Shown: positions 15,990-24,816 of the stretch, one piece after another
How positions within the stretch are numbered: the first letter of the stretch is position 1
Layout of the letters: each line of letters opens with the position of its first letter
Assembly: GCA_044226655.1 (NCBI GenBank)
Contig: JBGAGO010000007.1
Location: 76,652-140,651, forward strand
DNA: 64,000 bases
DNA from: JBEVOS01 sp044226655
GTDB lineage: Bacteria > Pseudomonadota > Alphaproteobacteria > Caulobacterales > Aquidulcibacteraceae
Direction: 5' to 3'
Made by a program: the position numbers and the translations under genes
The notes under the pieces: model-generated
Told to the model about the DNA's origin: nothing
Seen by the model: the letters and a program-made list of their open reading frames with translations, nothing else
The model's database searches: none

Positions 15990-17123
15990 ATGCGGGTCGC
16001 GATCGTTCACTATTGGCTCTTGCGGATGCGCGGCGGCGAAAAGGTCGTCGAGGCGCTGTGCGAGCTTTATCCCGATGCCGACATCTTCACCCACGTTTAC
16101 GATGAACGCGGAATCTCCGAGACGATCCGGCGCCACAAGGTGCAAACCTCGTTCATCGCCAAACTGCCGAACGCCAAGCGCTGGTATCAGCGCTATCTCC
16201 CCTTCATGCCCACCGCGCTCGAAGCGCTCGATCTCACGGCCTATGATCTGGTGATCTCGAGCGAGGCGGGCCCGGCCAAGGGCGTCATCACGCGGCCCGA
16301 TGCGCTGCATGTCAGCTACGTGCATTCGCCGATGCGCTATCTGTGGGATCAGTACCACGCCTATCGCAAGGATGCGGGCTTCCTGATCAAGCATCTGATG
16401 CCCTGGGTGTTCACCGGCATCCGGCAATGGGACGTGACGAGCGCGGCGCGCGTCGATCATTTCTTCGCCAATTCGAGCGCCGTGCGCGATCGCATCCGCA
16501 AATTCTGGCGCCGCGATGCGGAGGTGATCGCCCCACCCGTCGAAACCGGCCGCTTTCAGCCCGCGGCCGAGAGCGGCGATTTCTATCTGCATGTCGGCGA
16601 ACTCGTGCCCTATAAGCGCGTCGATCTCGCCATCGCGGCCTGCCGCAAGCTCGGCCGCAAGCTCGTCATCATCGGCGACGGCGTCGAGCGCGCGCGGCTC
16701 GAAAAGCTCGCGGCCGGCGGCGATGTCGAGTTCCGCGGCAAAGCCAGCGATGCGGACGTCGCCGAGGCGATGGCCAAATGCCGCGCGTTTCTGTTTCCCG
16801 CGGAAGAGGATTTCGGCATCGTCGCCGTCGAAGCCATGGCGGCGGGCCGGCCCGTGCTCGCCTTCGGCCGCGGCGGCGCCATGGACAGCGTGATCGACGG
16901 CGAAACCGGCCTCTTCTTCAAGGAGCAGACCGCCGACGCGCTCGCCGACGCCATCACCCGCGCCGAAGCCATCGCCTTCTCCCCCGCCCGCATCGCCGCA
17001 CACGCCGAGAGCTTCTCCAAGGACGTATTCAAGCGCACCATCAAGACGCGCATCGACGCCCTCTTGATACGCGCCGCCGAAAACGTCGCCCCGCTGCGCC
17101 GCCGCGACGCGCGGGGCGGGTGA
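15990..17123 (+). CDS. Glycosyltransferase family 4 protein
   Basis: 377 residues, GT-B fold. N-terminus MRVAIVHYWLLRMRGGEKVVEAL is the typical acceptor-side loop. Donor-binding half has VGELVPYKRVDLAI and the EEDFGIVAVEAMAAGRPVLAF motif, with the E-x7-E pair that binds the sugar nucleotide. Closest in style to mannosyl/rhamnosyl transferases of O-antigen or exopolysaccharide clusters, but no polysaccharide genes are adjacent. Start at 15990 chosen because the upstream frame is antisense to lspA. Confidence 0.9.
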   Translation: MRVAIVHYWLLRMRGGEKVVEALCELYPDADIFTHVYDERGISETIRRHKVQTSFIAKLPNAKRWYQRYLPFMPTALEALDLTAYDLVISSEAGPAKGVITRPDALHVSYVHSPMRYLWDQYHAYRKDAGFLIKHLMPWVFTGIRQWDVTSAARVDHFFANSSAVRDRIRKFWRRDAEVIAPPVETGRFQPAAESGDFYLHVGELVPYKRVDLAIAACRKLGRKLVIIGDGVERARLEKLAAGGDVEFRGKASDADVAEAMAKCRAFLFPAEEDFGIVAVEAMAAGRPVLAFGRGGAMDSVIDGETGLFFKEQTADALADAITRAEAIAFSPARIAAHAESFSKDVFKRTIKTRIDALLIRAAENVAPLRRRDARGG

Positions 17124-17134
17124 CCGATTTTCCC

Positions 17135-17229
17135 TCATCCCGGCCTCGCGAAGCGAGAGCCGGGATCCAGGGCCAACGCCGCGCCGTTCGGTCTCTGGCT
17201 GCCGGATCGTGCTGCGCACGTCCGGGATA
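17135..17229. repeat. ATCCCGG-type palindromic repeat
   Basis: Inverted repeat ATCCCGGCCTCGCGAAGCGAG / GAGCCGGGAT at the left and GCCGGATCGTGCTGCGCACG / TCCGGGATAA at the right, giving two hairpins around a GC-rich core. Related copies are at 23430, 32964 and 61931. Lies between the GT4 and ABC-F genes. Confidence 0.75.
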
Positions 17230-17290
17230 AGAGAGGTTTCCTCTTTCCGCGAACGCGGTTTAGAACGCCCGCCGTTCTCAGCGAAAGCGC

Positions 17291-18817
17291 ATGTCCATGT
17301 CCCGCGCCGTGCTCGGCATCGATGACGGATCGTTCTTCTACGGCGCGACGCGCGTGTTCGAGCACGTATCGTTCCAGCTGGACGATGCGCGCACCGCGCT
17401 GGTCGGCGACAATGGCGCGGGCAAGACCACCTTGCTCAAATGCCTGCAGGGCGAATTGGAGCTGAACGGCGGCGCCATCGTCAAATCGCGCGGCCTCCAT
17501 ATCGGCTATGTGCCGCAGGAAATTCCGCCGGAATACGCCCAACGCAGCCTGCGCGAAGTGCTCGAAAGCGTGCTGAGCGAACAGGACGGCAGCGAGCATT
17601 GGAAAGTCGACGTGCTGCTCGACGAGACGGGCGTCGCGCCCGAAACGGCCGAAAAGCCGTTCCGCACCCTCTCCGGCGGCTGGCAGCGCCTGATGCTGAT
17701 CGCGGCGAGCGCGCGGCTCTCCGACCCCAATCTGCTCATCCTCGACGAGCCGACCAACCATTTGGACATCGAGAACATCAACACGCTCGAACGCTGGATC
17801 AGCGATGGCTGGCGCATGCCGATGCTGATCGTCAGCCACGACCGCGAATTCCTCAACCGCATGACGACGCGCACCATCTTCCTGCGCAGCGACGGTGCCC
17901 ATAGCTTCAACACCACCTTCTCCAGCGCGCGCGAGGAGCTGATCCGCCGCGACGTCGCCAACGCCAAGCAGCGCGCGCTGGAAGAGAAGGAAATCGACCG
18001 CCTTCAGAAAATGGCCGCGCGCTACAAGGCCTGGGGCGTGCTCAATTCCAAATTCCACAAGCGCATGCACGCCACCGAAAAGCGCATCGACCGCCTGCAG
18101 GCCGACCGCACCGACGCGTACGTCGCGCGCGACCGCAAGCTCGCGCTCAATGATGGCGACATAGACGCCAAGATCGCGCTCCGCGTCGAGAAGCAGGCCG
18201 TGACCATTCCCGATGGTTCGCGCCATCTCTTCACCATTGACCGCCTCGTGGTCGGGACCGGCGACAGGATCGCCATTCTCGGCGTCAACGGCGCGGGCAA
18301 ATCCATGCTGCTCGGCCAATTGGCGCGCGCCTATGCGGCGCAGAGCGCGCACTATGATGGCGGCGCCGCGATCCGTTTCAATCCGGGCGCCAACCTCACC
18401 TATTTCGATCAGCGCATGCAGGCGCTGCCGCTCGACATTTCCATGCTGCAATACGTCTCGGATGCGCAGCGCACGGATGCGGGCATGGTGGCGATGTTGG
18501 CGAAGGCCGGCTTTCCCTATGCGCGCATTCGCGGCCCGATCCGCGAATTGAGCTTCGGCGAGCGCTCGCGGCTGATGTTTCTCAAAATGCGGCTCGACAA
18601 ACCCAATTTCTACCTGCTCGACGAACCGACCAACCATCTCGACATCGAAGGCCAGGAGGATTTGGAAGAGCAGCTCGAAGAGGCCGATGTCACCTGCCTC
18701 TTCGTCAGCCACGACCGCTATTTCACCCGCACCGCCGCCACACGCTTCCTGGAAGTGCGCAAAGGCAAGCTGATCGAAGTCGAAGGCTGTGACGCCTTCT
18801 TCGACTCGCAAATGTGA
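17291..18817 (+). CDS. ABC-F family ATPase
   Basis: 508 residues with two ATP-binding cassettes and no membrane segments. Cassette 1: GDNGAGKTTLL, LSGGWQRLMLIAAS, LLILDEPTNHLDI. Cassette 2: GVNGAGKSMLL, LSFGERSRLMFLK, FYLLDEPTNHLDI. Between them is the ABC-F linker (KRIDRLQADRTDAY region). ABC-F proteins act on the ribosome in translation or antibiotic protection. It lacks the C-terminal extension of Uup. The start is within a short in-frame pair of ATG codons at 17291 and 17297. Confidence 0.92.
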   Translation: MSMSRAVLGIDDGSFFYGATRVFEHVSFQLDDARTALVGDNGAGKTTLLKCLQGELELNGGAIVKSRGLHIGYVPQEIPPEYAQRSLREVLESVLSEQDGSEHWKVDVLLDETGVAPETAEKPFRTLSGGWQRLMLIAASARLSDPNLLILDEPTNHLDIENINTLERWISDGWRMPMLIVSHDREFLNRMTTRTIFLRSDGAHSFNTTFSSAREELIRRDVANAKQRALEEKEIDRLQKMAARYKAWGVLNSKFHKRMHATEKRIDRLQADRTDAYVARDRKLALNDGDIDAKIALRVEKQAVTIPDGSRHLFTIDRLVVGTGDRIAILGVNGAGKSMLLGQLARAYAAQSAHYDGGAAIRFNPGANLTYFDQRMQALPLDISMLQYVSDAQRTDAGMVAMLAKAGFPYARIRGPIRELSFGERSRLMFLKMRLDKPNFYLLDEPTNHLDIEGQEDLEEQLEEADVTCLFVSHDRYFTRTAATRFLEVRKGKLIEVEGCDAFFDSQM

Positions 18818-18877
18818 GTCGCGCGCCGAGGTCGATTTGCGCGCGCGGAAGGCCTATATTGAGTCCGGAGCTCGGAC

Positions 18878-20227
18878 ATGGCCGATCCTGCTGCGAAGAA
18901 TGAGCATCATCCCCACGTCGTGATCGTCGGGGCGGGGTTTGCGGGGCTGATGGCGGCGAAGGCTTTGGCGCGCGCGCCGGTGCGCGTGACGCTGATCGAT
19001 CGCCGCAACCACCACCTCTTCCAACCCCTGCTCTATCAGGTGGCGACGGCGGGCCTCGCGCCCAATCAGATCGCCACGCCGATCCGCACCATCGTGCGCA
19101 AGCAGCGCAACACGGATGTGCTGCTGGGCGAGGTGACGGGCGTCGATGTCGCCGCGCACACCGTGACGCTCGGCGGCCGGCGCGTCGCGTACGATTATCT
19201 CGTGCTCGCGACCGGCGCGCGCCATGCCTATTTCGGTCACGACGAATGGGAAGCAGCCGCGCCGGGCCTCAAGACGCTCGAAGACGCTACCGAATTGCGC
19301 AAGCGCATCCTGCTCGCCTTCGAACGCGCCGAGCTTGAGCCCGATCCGGAAGAGCGCGCGCGTTTGCTCACCTTCGTCGTGATCGGCGCGGGGCCTACGG
19401 GCGTCGAGATGGCCGGCTCGATCGCCGAACTCGCCAAGAAGGCCCTCGCCGACGATTTCCGCAACATCGACACCGCGAGCGCGCGCATCGTGCTGATCGA
19501 AGCTGGCCCGCGCGCGCTGCCCGCCTTCCCTGAAGACCTCGCGCGCACCGCGCAGCATTCGCTCGAAAAGCTCGGCGTCGAGCTGCGCTTCGGCGAAGCG
19601 GTGACGGCGATCGATGAGACGCATGTGATGGCGGGTCCCGCGCGCATCGAAACGCGCACCGTGATCTGGGCCGCGGGCGTCGCCTCTTCACCGGCCGCGG
19701 CCTGGACCGGCGCCGAAGCCGATCGCGCAGGCCGCGCCAAGGTCGGCGCCGATCTCTCTTTGCCCGGCCATCCCAACGTCTTCATCATCGGCGATTGCGC
19801 GGCCGCGCTCGACGCGAAAACGGGCAAGCCCGTGCCGGGCCTTGCGCCCGCGGCGAAGCAGGAAGGCGAGTATGTCGCGCGCCTGATCGCCGCGGAGGTT
19901 TCAGGCAAGGTTTCAGGCAAGGTTTCCGGCAAAGTTTCCGGCGCGCCCGCGCGCAGACCCTTCGCCTATGCCGATTACGGCGCGCTGGCGACGATCGGGC
20001 GCAAATCCGCGATCGCGGATTTCGGCTGGATCAAGATGCGCGGCTTCATCGGCTGGCTGTTCTGGTGCGTGGCGCACATCTATTTCCTGATCGGCTTCAG
20101 GAACCGCATCGCCGTCGCGCTCGATTGGACCTGGAGCTATTTCACCTTCGCCCGCGGCGCACGCCTCATCACCGGCGCCATCGACGATGCGCCCGCGCCA
20201 AAGGACCGCGCACGCAAGGCGGCCTAG
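18878..20227 (+). CDS. ndh: Type II NADH:quinone oxidoreductase
   Basis: 449-residue FAD-dependent, non-proton-pumping NADH dehydrogenase bound to the inner membrane. FAD site VVIVGAGFAGLMAAKAL, NADH site FVVIGAGPTGVEMAGSIAEL, and the quinone-site region (LFQPLLYQVATAGLAPNQIA). The C-terminus has the membrane-anchoring segment WLFWCVAHIYFLIGFRNR. Residues encoded by 19898-19945 are four copies of a VSG(K) unit, from a 12-bp tandem repeat just after the APAAKQEGEYVA helix, which is unusual for the family. Its stop codon overlaps that of convergent ileS. Confidence 0.92.
   Translation: MADPAAKNEHHPHVVIVGAGFAGLMAAKALARAPVRVTLIDRRNHHLFQPLLYQVATAGLAPNQIATPIRTIVRKQRNTDVLLGEVTGVDVAAHTVTLGGRRVAYDYLVLATGARHAYFGHDEWEAAAPGLKTLEDATELRKRILLAFERAELEPDPEERARLLTFVVIGAGPTGVEMAGSIAELAKKALADDFRNIDTASARIVLIEAGPRALPAFPEDLARTAQHSLEKLGVELRFGEAVTAIDETHVMAGPARIETRTVIWAAGVASSPAAAWTGAEADRAGRAKVGADLSLPGHPNVFIIGDCAAALDAKTGKPVPGLAPAAKQEGEYVARLIAAEVSGKVSGKVSGKVSGAPARRPFAYADYGALATIGRKSAIADFGWIKMRGFIGWLFWCVAHIYFLIGFRNRIAVALDWTWSYFTFARGARLITGAIDDAPAPKDRARKAA
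19898..19945 (+). repeat. 12-bp tandem repeat within ndh
   Basis: Four in-register copies of GTTTCAGGCAAG / GTTTCCGGCAAA / GTTTCCGGCGCG, encoding VSGK-VSGK-VSGK-VSGA. The 12-bp unit means that copy-number change would not shift the frame. Confidence 0.9.
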
Positions 20228-23200
20228 AGCCGGTGCAGCCTCTCCCACGCGCGCACGGCTTCCGCGTCGCGCGGCGTGATGTCGGGATAAGCGGGATCAG
20301 CGGTCGCGGGATCGAAATATTTCCACGAGCGCGCGCATTTCACGCCGGGGGCTTTCTCCACGACCACGGCGAGCCCTGGCGCATCGGGCGTGCGAAACGC
20401 GTCGGCAGGTCCGTCGCCGGCTTGGAGCGTCAGCCCGCTGGTGATGCATAGCTCCGCGAAATCCGCACCGCTCATCAGCGCGCGCAAGGACGCATCCGCG
20501 ACGTAGACGATCGGCGCAGCCTCCAGCGACGCGCCGATCAGCTTGTCGCGCCGCGCGATCTCAAGCGCGCCCGTGACGGCGCTGCGCGCCGCGCGCAGGC
20601 GCGCCACCTCAACCGCGACATCCTCATCCCGCCACGAGGCCGGCGTTTCCGGGAACGTGCGCAGATGCACGCTCACATCATCGGGGAAGCGCGTCAGCCA
20701 AGCTTCTTCCGTCGTGAACGGCATCAGCGGCGCGAGCCACGCCGTGAGGCGCGAAAACACCTCATCCAGCGCGCTGCGGCAAGCGCGGCGGCGCAAGCTG
20801 TGCGGCGCATCGCAGTAGAGCGCGTCCTTGCGCACATCGACATAGAACGCCGACAGATCGACATTGCAGAATTCGACGATCGCCGAGAGCGCCTTGCGGA
20901 ATTCGTAGGTCTCGTAGGCGGCGCGCACCTCGCCATCGATTTCGGCCAAGCGATGCAGCAGCCAGCGTTCGAGCAGGGGAACGCCTTCTCCTCCCCCGTT
21001 TACGGGGGAGGTGGACGGCGAAGCCGGCCGGAGGGGGGAGAAGCGGCCTGGGGGGGAGCATTTAAGCGCTCGCTCTCATCAAAACCCTTCAGCGCGCCCA
21101 AGAGATAGCGCAACGTGTTGCGCAGCTTGCGGTACGTCTCCGAGCTTTGCTCGAAGATGGTTTTGCCGACGCGCAGCTCGTCGCGATAATCGGCGGCCGC
21201 CACCAGCAGGCGGAAAATCTCGATGCCGTACTGCTTCTGCACCTCTTGCGGCTCGACGCCATTGCCGAGCGATTTGGACATTTTGCGCCCGTCTTCGGCG
21301 ACGCAGAAGCCGTAGGTGATCGTCGCCTCATAGGGCGCGCGCCCGCGCGTCACGCAGCTTTCGAGCAGCGAGGATTGGAACCAGCCGCGGTGCTGATCGG
21401 CGCCTTCGAGATAGACGTCGGCAGGATAAGGCAGGCTGTCGCGCGTGTTCAGCACGAAGGCGTGCGTGCAGCCGCTGTCGAACCAGACATCGAGGATGTC
21501 TTCGACCTTTTCGTACTCCTCGGCCTTGTGCTTGTTTCCGAGAAATTCCTGCGCCGGCGTCGACCACCAGACATCCGCCCCGCCCTTCTCCATCGCGGCG
21601 ACGATGCGCGCATCGACTTCATCATCCATCAGGATGGCGCCGCTCTGTTTGTTGACGAACATGGCCAGCGGCACGCCCCAATTGCGCTGGCGCGACACCA
21701 GCCAATCGGGCCGATCCTCCACCATCGCCTTGATGCGGTTCTTATCGCGCTCGTCCTTGAGCCGATGCTGGCCCCAATCGACGCGTTCGATTTCGCTCAA
21801 GCAGATTTCGCGGAGCGTTTTGCCATCGCGAAACGTTTTGTCGAGCGCGACGAACCATTGCGGCGTGGCGCGGAAGATCAGCGGCGCGCGCGAGCGCCAG
21901 GAATGCGGATAGGAGTGCGTGAGCTTGCCGCGCGCCAAGAGCGCGCGCGCCTCGATCAGCGCCTTGATGACGGCCTCGTTGGCGGGGCCTTCCTTGCCCT
22001 GGTTCTTGCCCTCAAGCTGGATGATCTCCAGACCTTCGAAGCCTGGCGCCTCGTTCGTCAGGCGCCCGTCTTCATCGACGGTGTAGGGAATGTCTTTCTG
22101 CGAGTGGCCGGTCGCGAGCCAAATATTGAAATCGTCCGCCCCATGCCCCGGCGCCGTGTGCACAAAGCCCGTGCCCGCATCATCCGTGACGTGATCGCCG
22201 GCGAGCAGCGGCACATCGAACGCGTAACGCGCCAATGCTCCCCCGTTTACGGGGGAGCTGTCATGTGCAGCATGACTGAGGGGGGAACCGTCGCGCCGGG
22301 GGGGGGCCCCGCCGCGCCACGCGCGCAACGGATGCGCGCAAACCATTCCGCTGGGATCGAAATCCGCGAGCCGCGTCCAACTCGCCGCCTTTGCATTCTT
22401 CAGCGCATCTTCCGCAAGCTTGTCCGCCAGCGCGAGCCTATCGCCGACTTTCACCCACGGCTCGAATTTCAAATTCTCTTCGAGCGCGGTGATTTCGTAG
22501 ACGCCGTAGGCGACGGTCTTCGAAAAGCTGATCGCGCGATTGCCGGGGATCGTCCACGGCGTCGTCGTCCAGATGACGATCGACACGTCCGCATCACCGC
22601 CTTTCGCGATCGGAAACTTCACCCAGATCGTCGGGCTCGTCTTCTCCGCGTATTCAACCTCCGCTTCCGCGAGCGAGGTGCGCTCCACCGGGCTCCACAT
22701 CACCGGCTTCACGCCGCGATAAACGAGGCCCGTGCGCACGACTTTCAGGAATTCGCGCGCGATGGCGGCTTCAGCCGCGAAGCTCATCGTCGAATAATAA
22801 TGCGCCCAATCGCCTTCGATGCCGAGGCGGCGAAATTCGTCGCGCTGCTGAGGGATCCATTTATCGGCGTAAGCGCGGCAGGCGGCGCGGAATTCGACGG
22901 CGCGGACGTCCTGCTTCTTGCGCCCCTTGGCGCGAAAGTCCTCTTCGACCTTCCATTCGATTGGCAGGCCGTGGCAATCCCAGCCCGGCACGTAATCGGC
23001 GTTGAAGCCCATCATCTGCCGCGTGCGGACGACGAAATCCTTGAGGATCTTGTTTTCGGCGTGGCCGATATGGATCGGGCCGTTCGCGTAAGGCGGGCCG
23101 TCGTGCAGCACGAAGGTCTTGCGCCCCTTCGCGGCCTCGCGGAGCTTTTGATAGAGCCCGATCTCGTCCCAGCGCTTGATCCATTCGGGCTCGCGCGTCG

Positions 23201-23303
23201 GCAGGCCCGCGCGCATCGGGAACGAGGTTTCGGGAAGGAACAGGGTATCGCGATAATCGCGCCCCTTTGCGGCGTCAGCCACGGGCGAATCTCCAGCACT
23301 CAT
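20224..23303 (-). CDS. ileS: Isoleucyl-tRNA synthetase, frameshifted in this sequence
   Basis: Charges tRNA-Ile. The N-terminal part (23303 down to about 21000) has HIGH in ANGPIHIGHAENK and KMSKS in GRKMSKSLGNG. The C-terminal anticodon-binding part (20949 to 20224) continues in another frame with HRLAEIDGEVRA and ends CARSWKYFDP ... RDAEAVRAWERLHRL. The break lies in a repeat at 20989-21057. Adding one base to the seven-G run at 21050-21056 would join both parts into a frame of about 1026 residues without a stop. A second repeat (22238-22312) adds about 25 in-frame residues in the editing-domain region. The gene is essential and no second copy is seen here, so a sequencing error is the likeliest cause of the break. 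Confidence 0.93.
20989..21057. repeat. CTCCCCCGT-type palindromic repeat inside ileS (C-terminal side)
   Basis: Left hairpin CTCCCCCGTTTACGGGGGAG, core GGACGGCGAAGCCGGCCGGAGG, then GGGGGAGAAGCGGCCTGGGGGGG. If the frame were restored the minus strand would read SPLRPASPSTSPVNGGG, the same style of peptide as the copy at 22238. The seven-G run at 21050-21056 is the probable frameshift point. Confidence 0.85.
22238..22312. repeat. CTCCCCCGT-type palindromic repeat inside ileS (editing region)
   Basis: CTCCCCCGTTTACGGGGGAG followed by CTGTCATGTGCAGCATGACTG and ending in a run of nine G and four C. Translated in frame on the minus strand as SPLSHAAHDSSPVNGGA, placed between HPLRAW and YAFDVPLLAGDHV of the synthetase. 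Confidence 0.88.
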
Positions 23304-23429
23304 TCAGGCAATAGCAGACCTTCCCGGTCCCGCGGAGCTTGGGCTCACACGCGGGCCGGGCGCAGAATTCGTATCGCGCGGCAAGGCTGCATGGGGCGGA
23401 TGTAGCGCCTTGCGGAACCAAAGCCAACG

Positions 23430-23527
23430 CTTCCCGGCCGAAGCGAAGCGGAGAGCCGGGACCTAGAGCAAGTCCAGCGACCTTCGCCCTGGGTCCCGGC
23501 TCGCGCCTTCGGCGTGGCCGGGAAGCG
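23430..23527. repeat. CCCGG-type palindromic repeat
   Basis: CTTCCCGGCCGAAGCGAAGCGGAGAGCCGGGACC at the left, CTGGGTCCCGGCTCGCGCCTTCGGCGTGGCCGGGAAGC at the right (given here only by its ends CTGGGTCCCGG and GGCCGGGAAG); the outer arms CTTCCCGGCC and GGCCGGGAAG are complementary. Lies in the 261-bp gap between the divergent ileS and MBL genes. Confidence 0.8.
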
Positions 23528-23564
23528 TGGTGCGCGGGGATAAGGCTTGCGCTAGCATTGGCCC

Positions 23565-24230
23565 ATGTCCCCGCCCCTCCACGCCATGATCATTCCGGTG
23601 ACGCCGCTGCAGCAGAACACCTCGCTGGTCTGGTGCGCGGCGACCAAGAAGGCGGCGTTTATCGATCCGGGCGGGGATATTCCGCGGCTCCTCAAAGGCT
23701 ACGCGCAGGCCCAGCAAGCGCACGGGATCGAGCTTGAGAAGATCCTGCTCACCCACGGCCATCTCGATCATGCGGGCGCGGCCGCCGAGCTCAAGGAGCG
23801 CTTCGGCGCGCCCGTCGAAGGCCCGCACCGCGAGGAGCAATATCTGCTCGACAGCTTGGGCGAACAGGGCGCGCGCTATGGCATGGAGGCCCGCCCCGTC
23901 ACGCCCGACCGCTGGCTGGAGGACGGCGATTTGGTCCAGCTCGGCGCCATCGGCTTCGACGTCGTTCATTGCCCCGGCCACACGCCGGGCCACGTCGTTT
24001 TCGTGCAAAAGGAGAGCCGCTTCGCCTTTGTGGGCGATGTCCTCTTCCAGGGCTCGATCGGGCGCACCGATTTCGCGCGCGGCGACCAGGGGGCGCTGAT
24101 CTCCTCGATCCGGGACAAGCTGTTCCCGCTGGGCGACGACATCCGCTTCCTGCCCGGCCACGGCCCGATTTCGAGCTTCGGCCAGGAACGGCAGACCAAC
24201 CCTTACGTCGCAGACGTCCTGTTCGACTAG
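23565..24230 (+). CDS. MBL-fold metallo-hydrolase (YcbL / glyoxalase II-like)
   Basis: 221 residues. Metal ligands: LTHGHLDHAGAA (HxHxDH), CPGHTPGH, VGDVLFQGSIGRTD and LPGHGPISSFGQER. This matches the single-domain YcbL group, which hydrolyses glutathione thioesters such as S-lactoylglutathione. An in-frame ATG at 23586 (MIIPVTPLQQNTS) matches the family N-terminus and is a possible alternative start. Confidence 0.92.
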   Translation: MSPPLHAMIIPVTPLQQNTSLVWCAATKKAAFIDPGGDIPRLLKGYAQAQQAHGIELEKILLTHGHLDHAGAAAELKERFGAPVEGPHREEQYLLDSLGEQGARYGMEARPVTPDRWLEDGDLVQLGAIGFDVVHCPGHTPGHVVFVQKESRFAFVGDVLFQGSIGRTDFARGDQGALISSIRDKLFPLGDDIRFLPGHGPISSFGQERQTNPYVADVLFD

Positions 24231-24309
24231 GCAGTAGGCAATAGGACGAGAAGGCAGTAGAGGGCCGGTGACGGCCGCCCTATTTCGCTGGGCCCGCGGT
24301 GACAAAACC

Positions 24310-24816
24310 ATGACCACAGCCCACGATTTCTCGTTCACCAAGCTCGCTTCGGGCGAGCCGCTGAACCTTTCCGATTACGCCGGCAAGGCCGTGCTGATCG
24401 TGAACGTGGCGAGCGCGTGCGGGCTGACGCCGCAATATCGCGATCTCGAAGCGCTCTATCAGGCCAAGGCGAAAAAGGGCCTCGTCGTGCTCGGCGCGCC
24501 CTGCAACGATTTCGGCGCGCAGGAGAGCGGCAGCGAGAGCGAGATCGGCGCGTTCTGCGATACGAATTATCACGTCACCTTTCCGATGACGGGCAAGGTC
24601 GACATCGTCGCCGCCGACAAGCGCCATCCGTTCTACGCCTGGATCGCCAAGGAGCTGGGCGAAGAGGCGCTGCCGCGCTGGAACTTCCACAAATATCTGA
24701 TCGGCAAGGATGGGCGCCTGATCGAAAGCTTCGGCTCCAAGGAAGCGCCGCTGTCGCCCGAATTGGTCAGCGCGATCGCGCGCGAATTGAACGGCGCGGC
24801 GAGCTCCGCCGCTTAA
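24310..24816 (+). CDS. Glutathione peroxidase family protein (Cys type)
   Basis: 168 residues. Thioredoxin fold with the peroxidatic Cys in VNVASACGLTPQY, then LGAPCNDFGAQESG (usually PCNQFGGQEPG) and RWNFHKYLIGKDG. Many bacterial Cys-type members use thioredoxin rather than glutathione. The ATG at 24310 (MTTAHDFSFTKL) is the family start; the upstream 14 codons are not conserved-looking. Overlaps the convergent emrB stop by 4 nt. Confidence 0.93.
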   Translation: MTTAHDFSFTKLASGEPLNLSDYAGKAVLIVNVASACGLTPQYRDLEALYQAKAKKGLVVLGAPCNDFGAQESGSESEIGAFCDTNYHVTFPMTGKVDIVAADKRHPFYAWIAKELGEEALPRWNFHKYLIGKDGRLIESFGSKEAPLSPELVSAIARELNGAASSAA

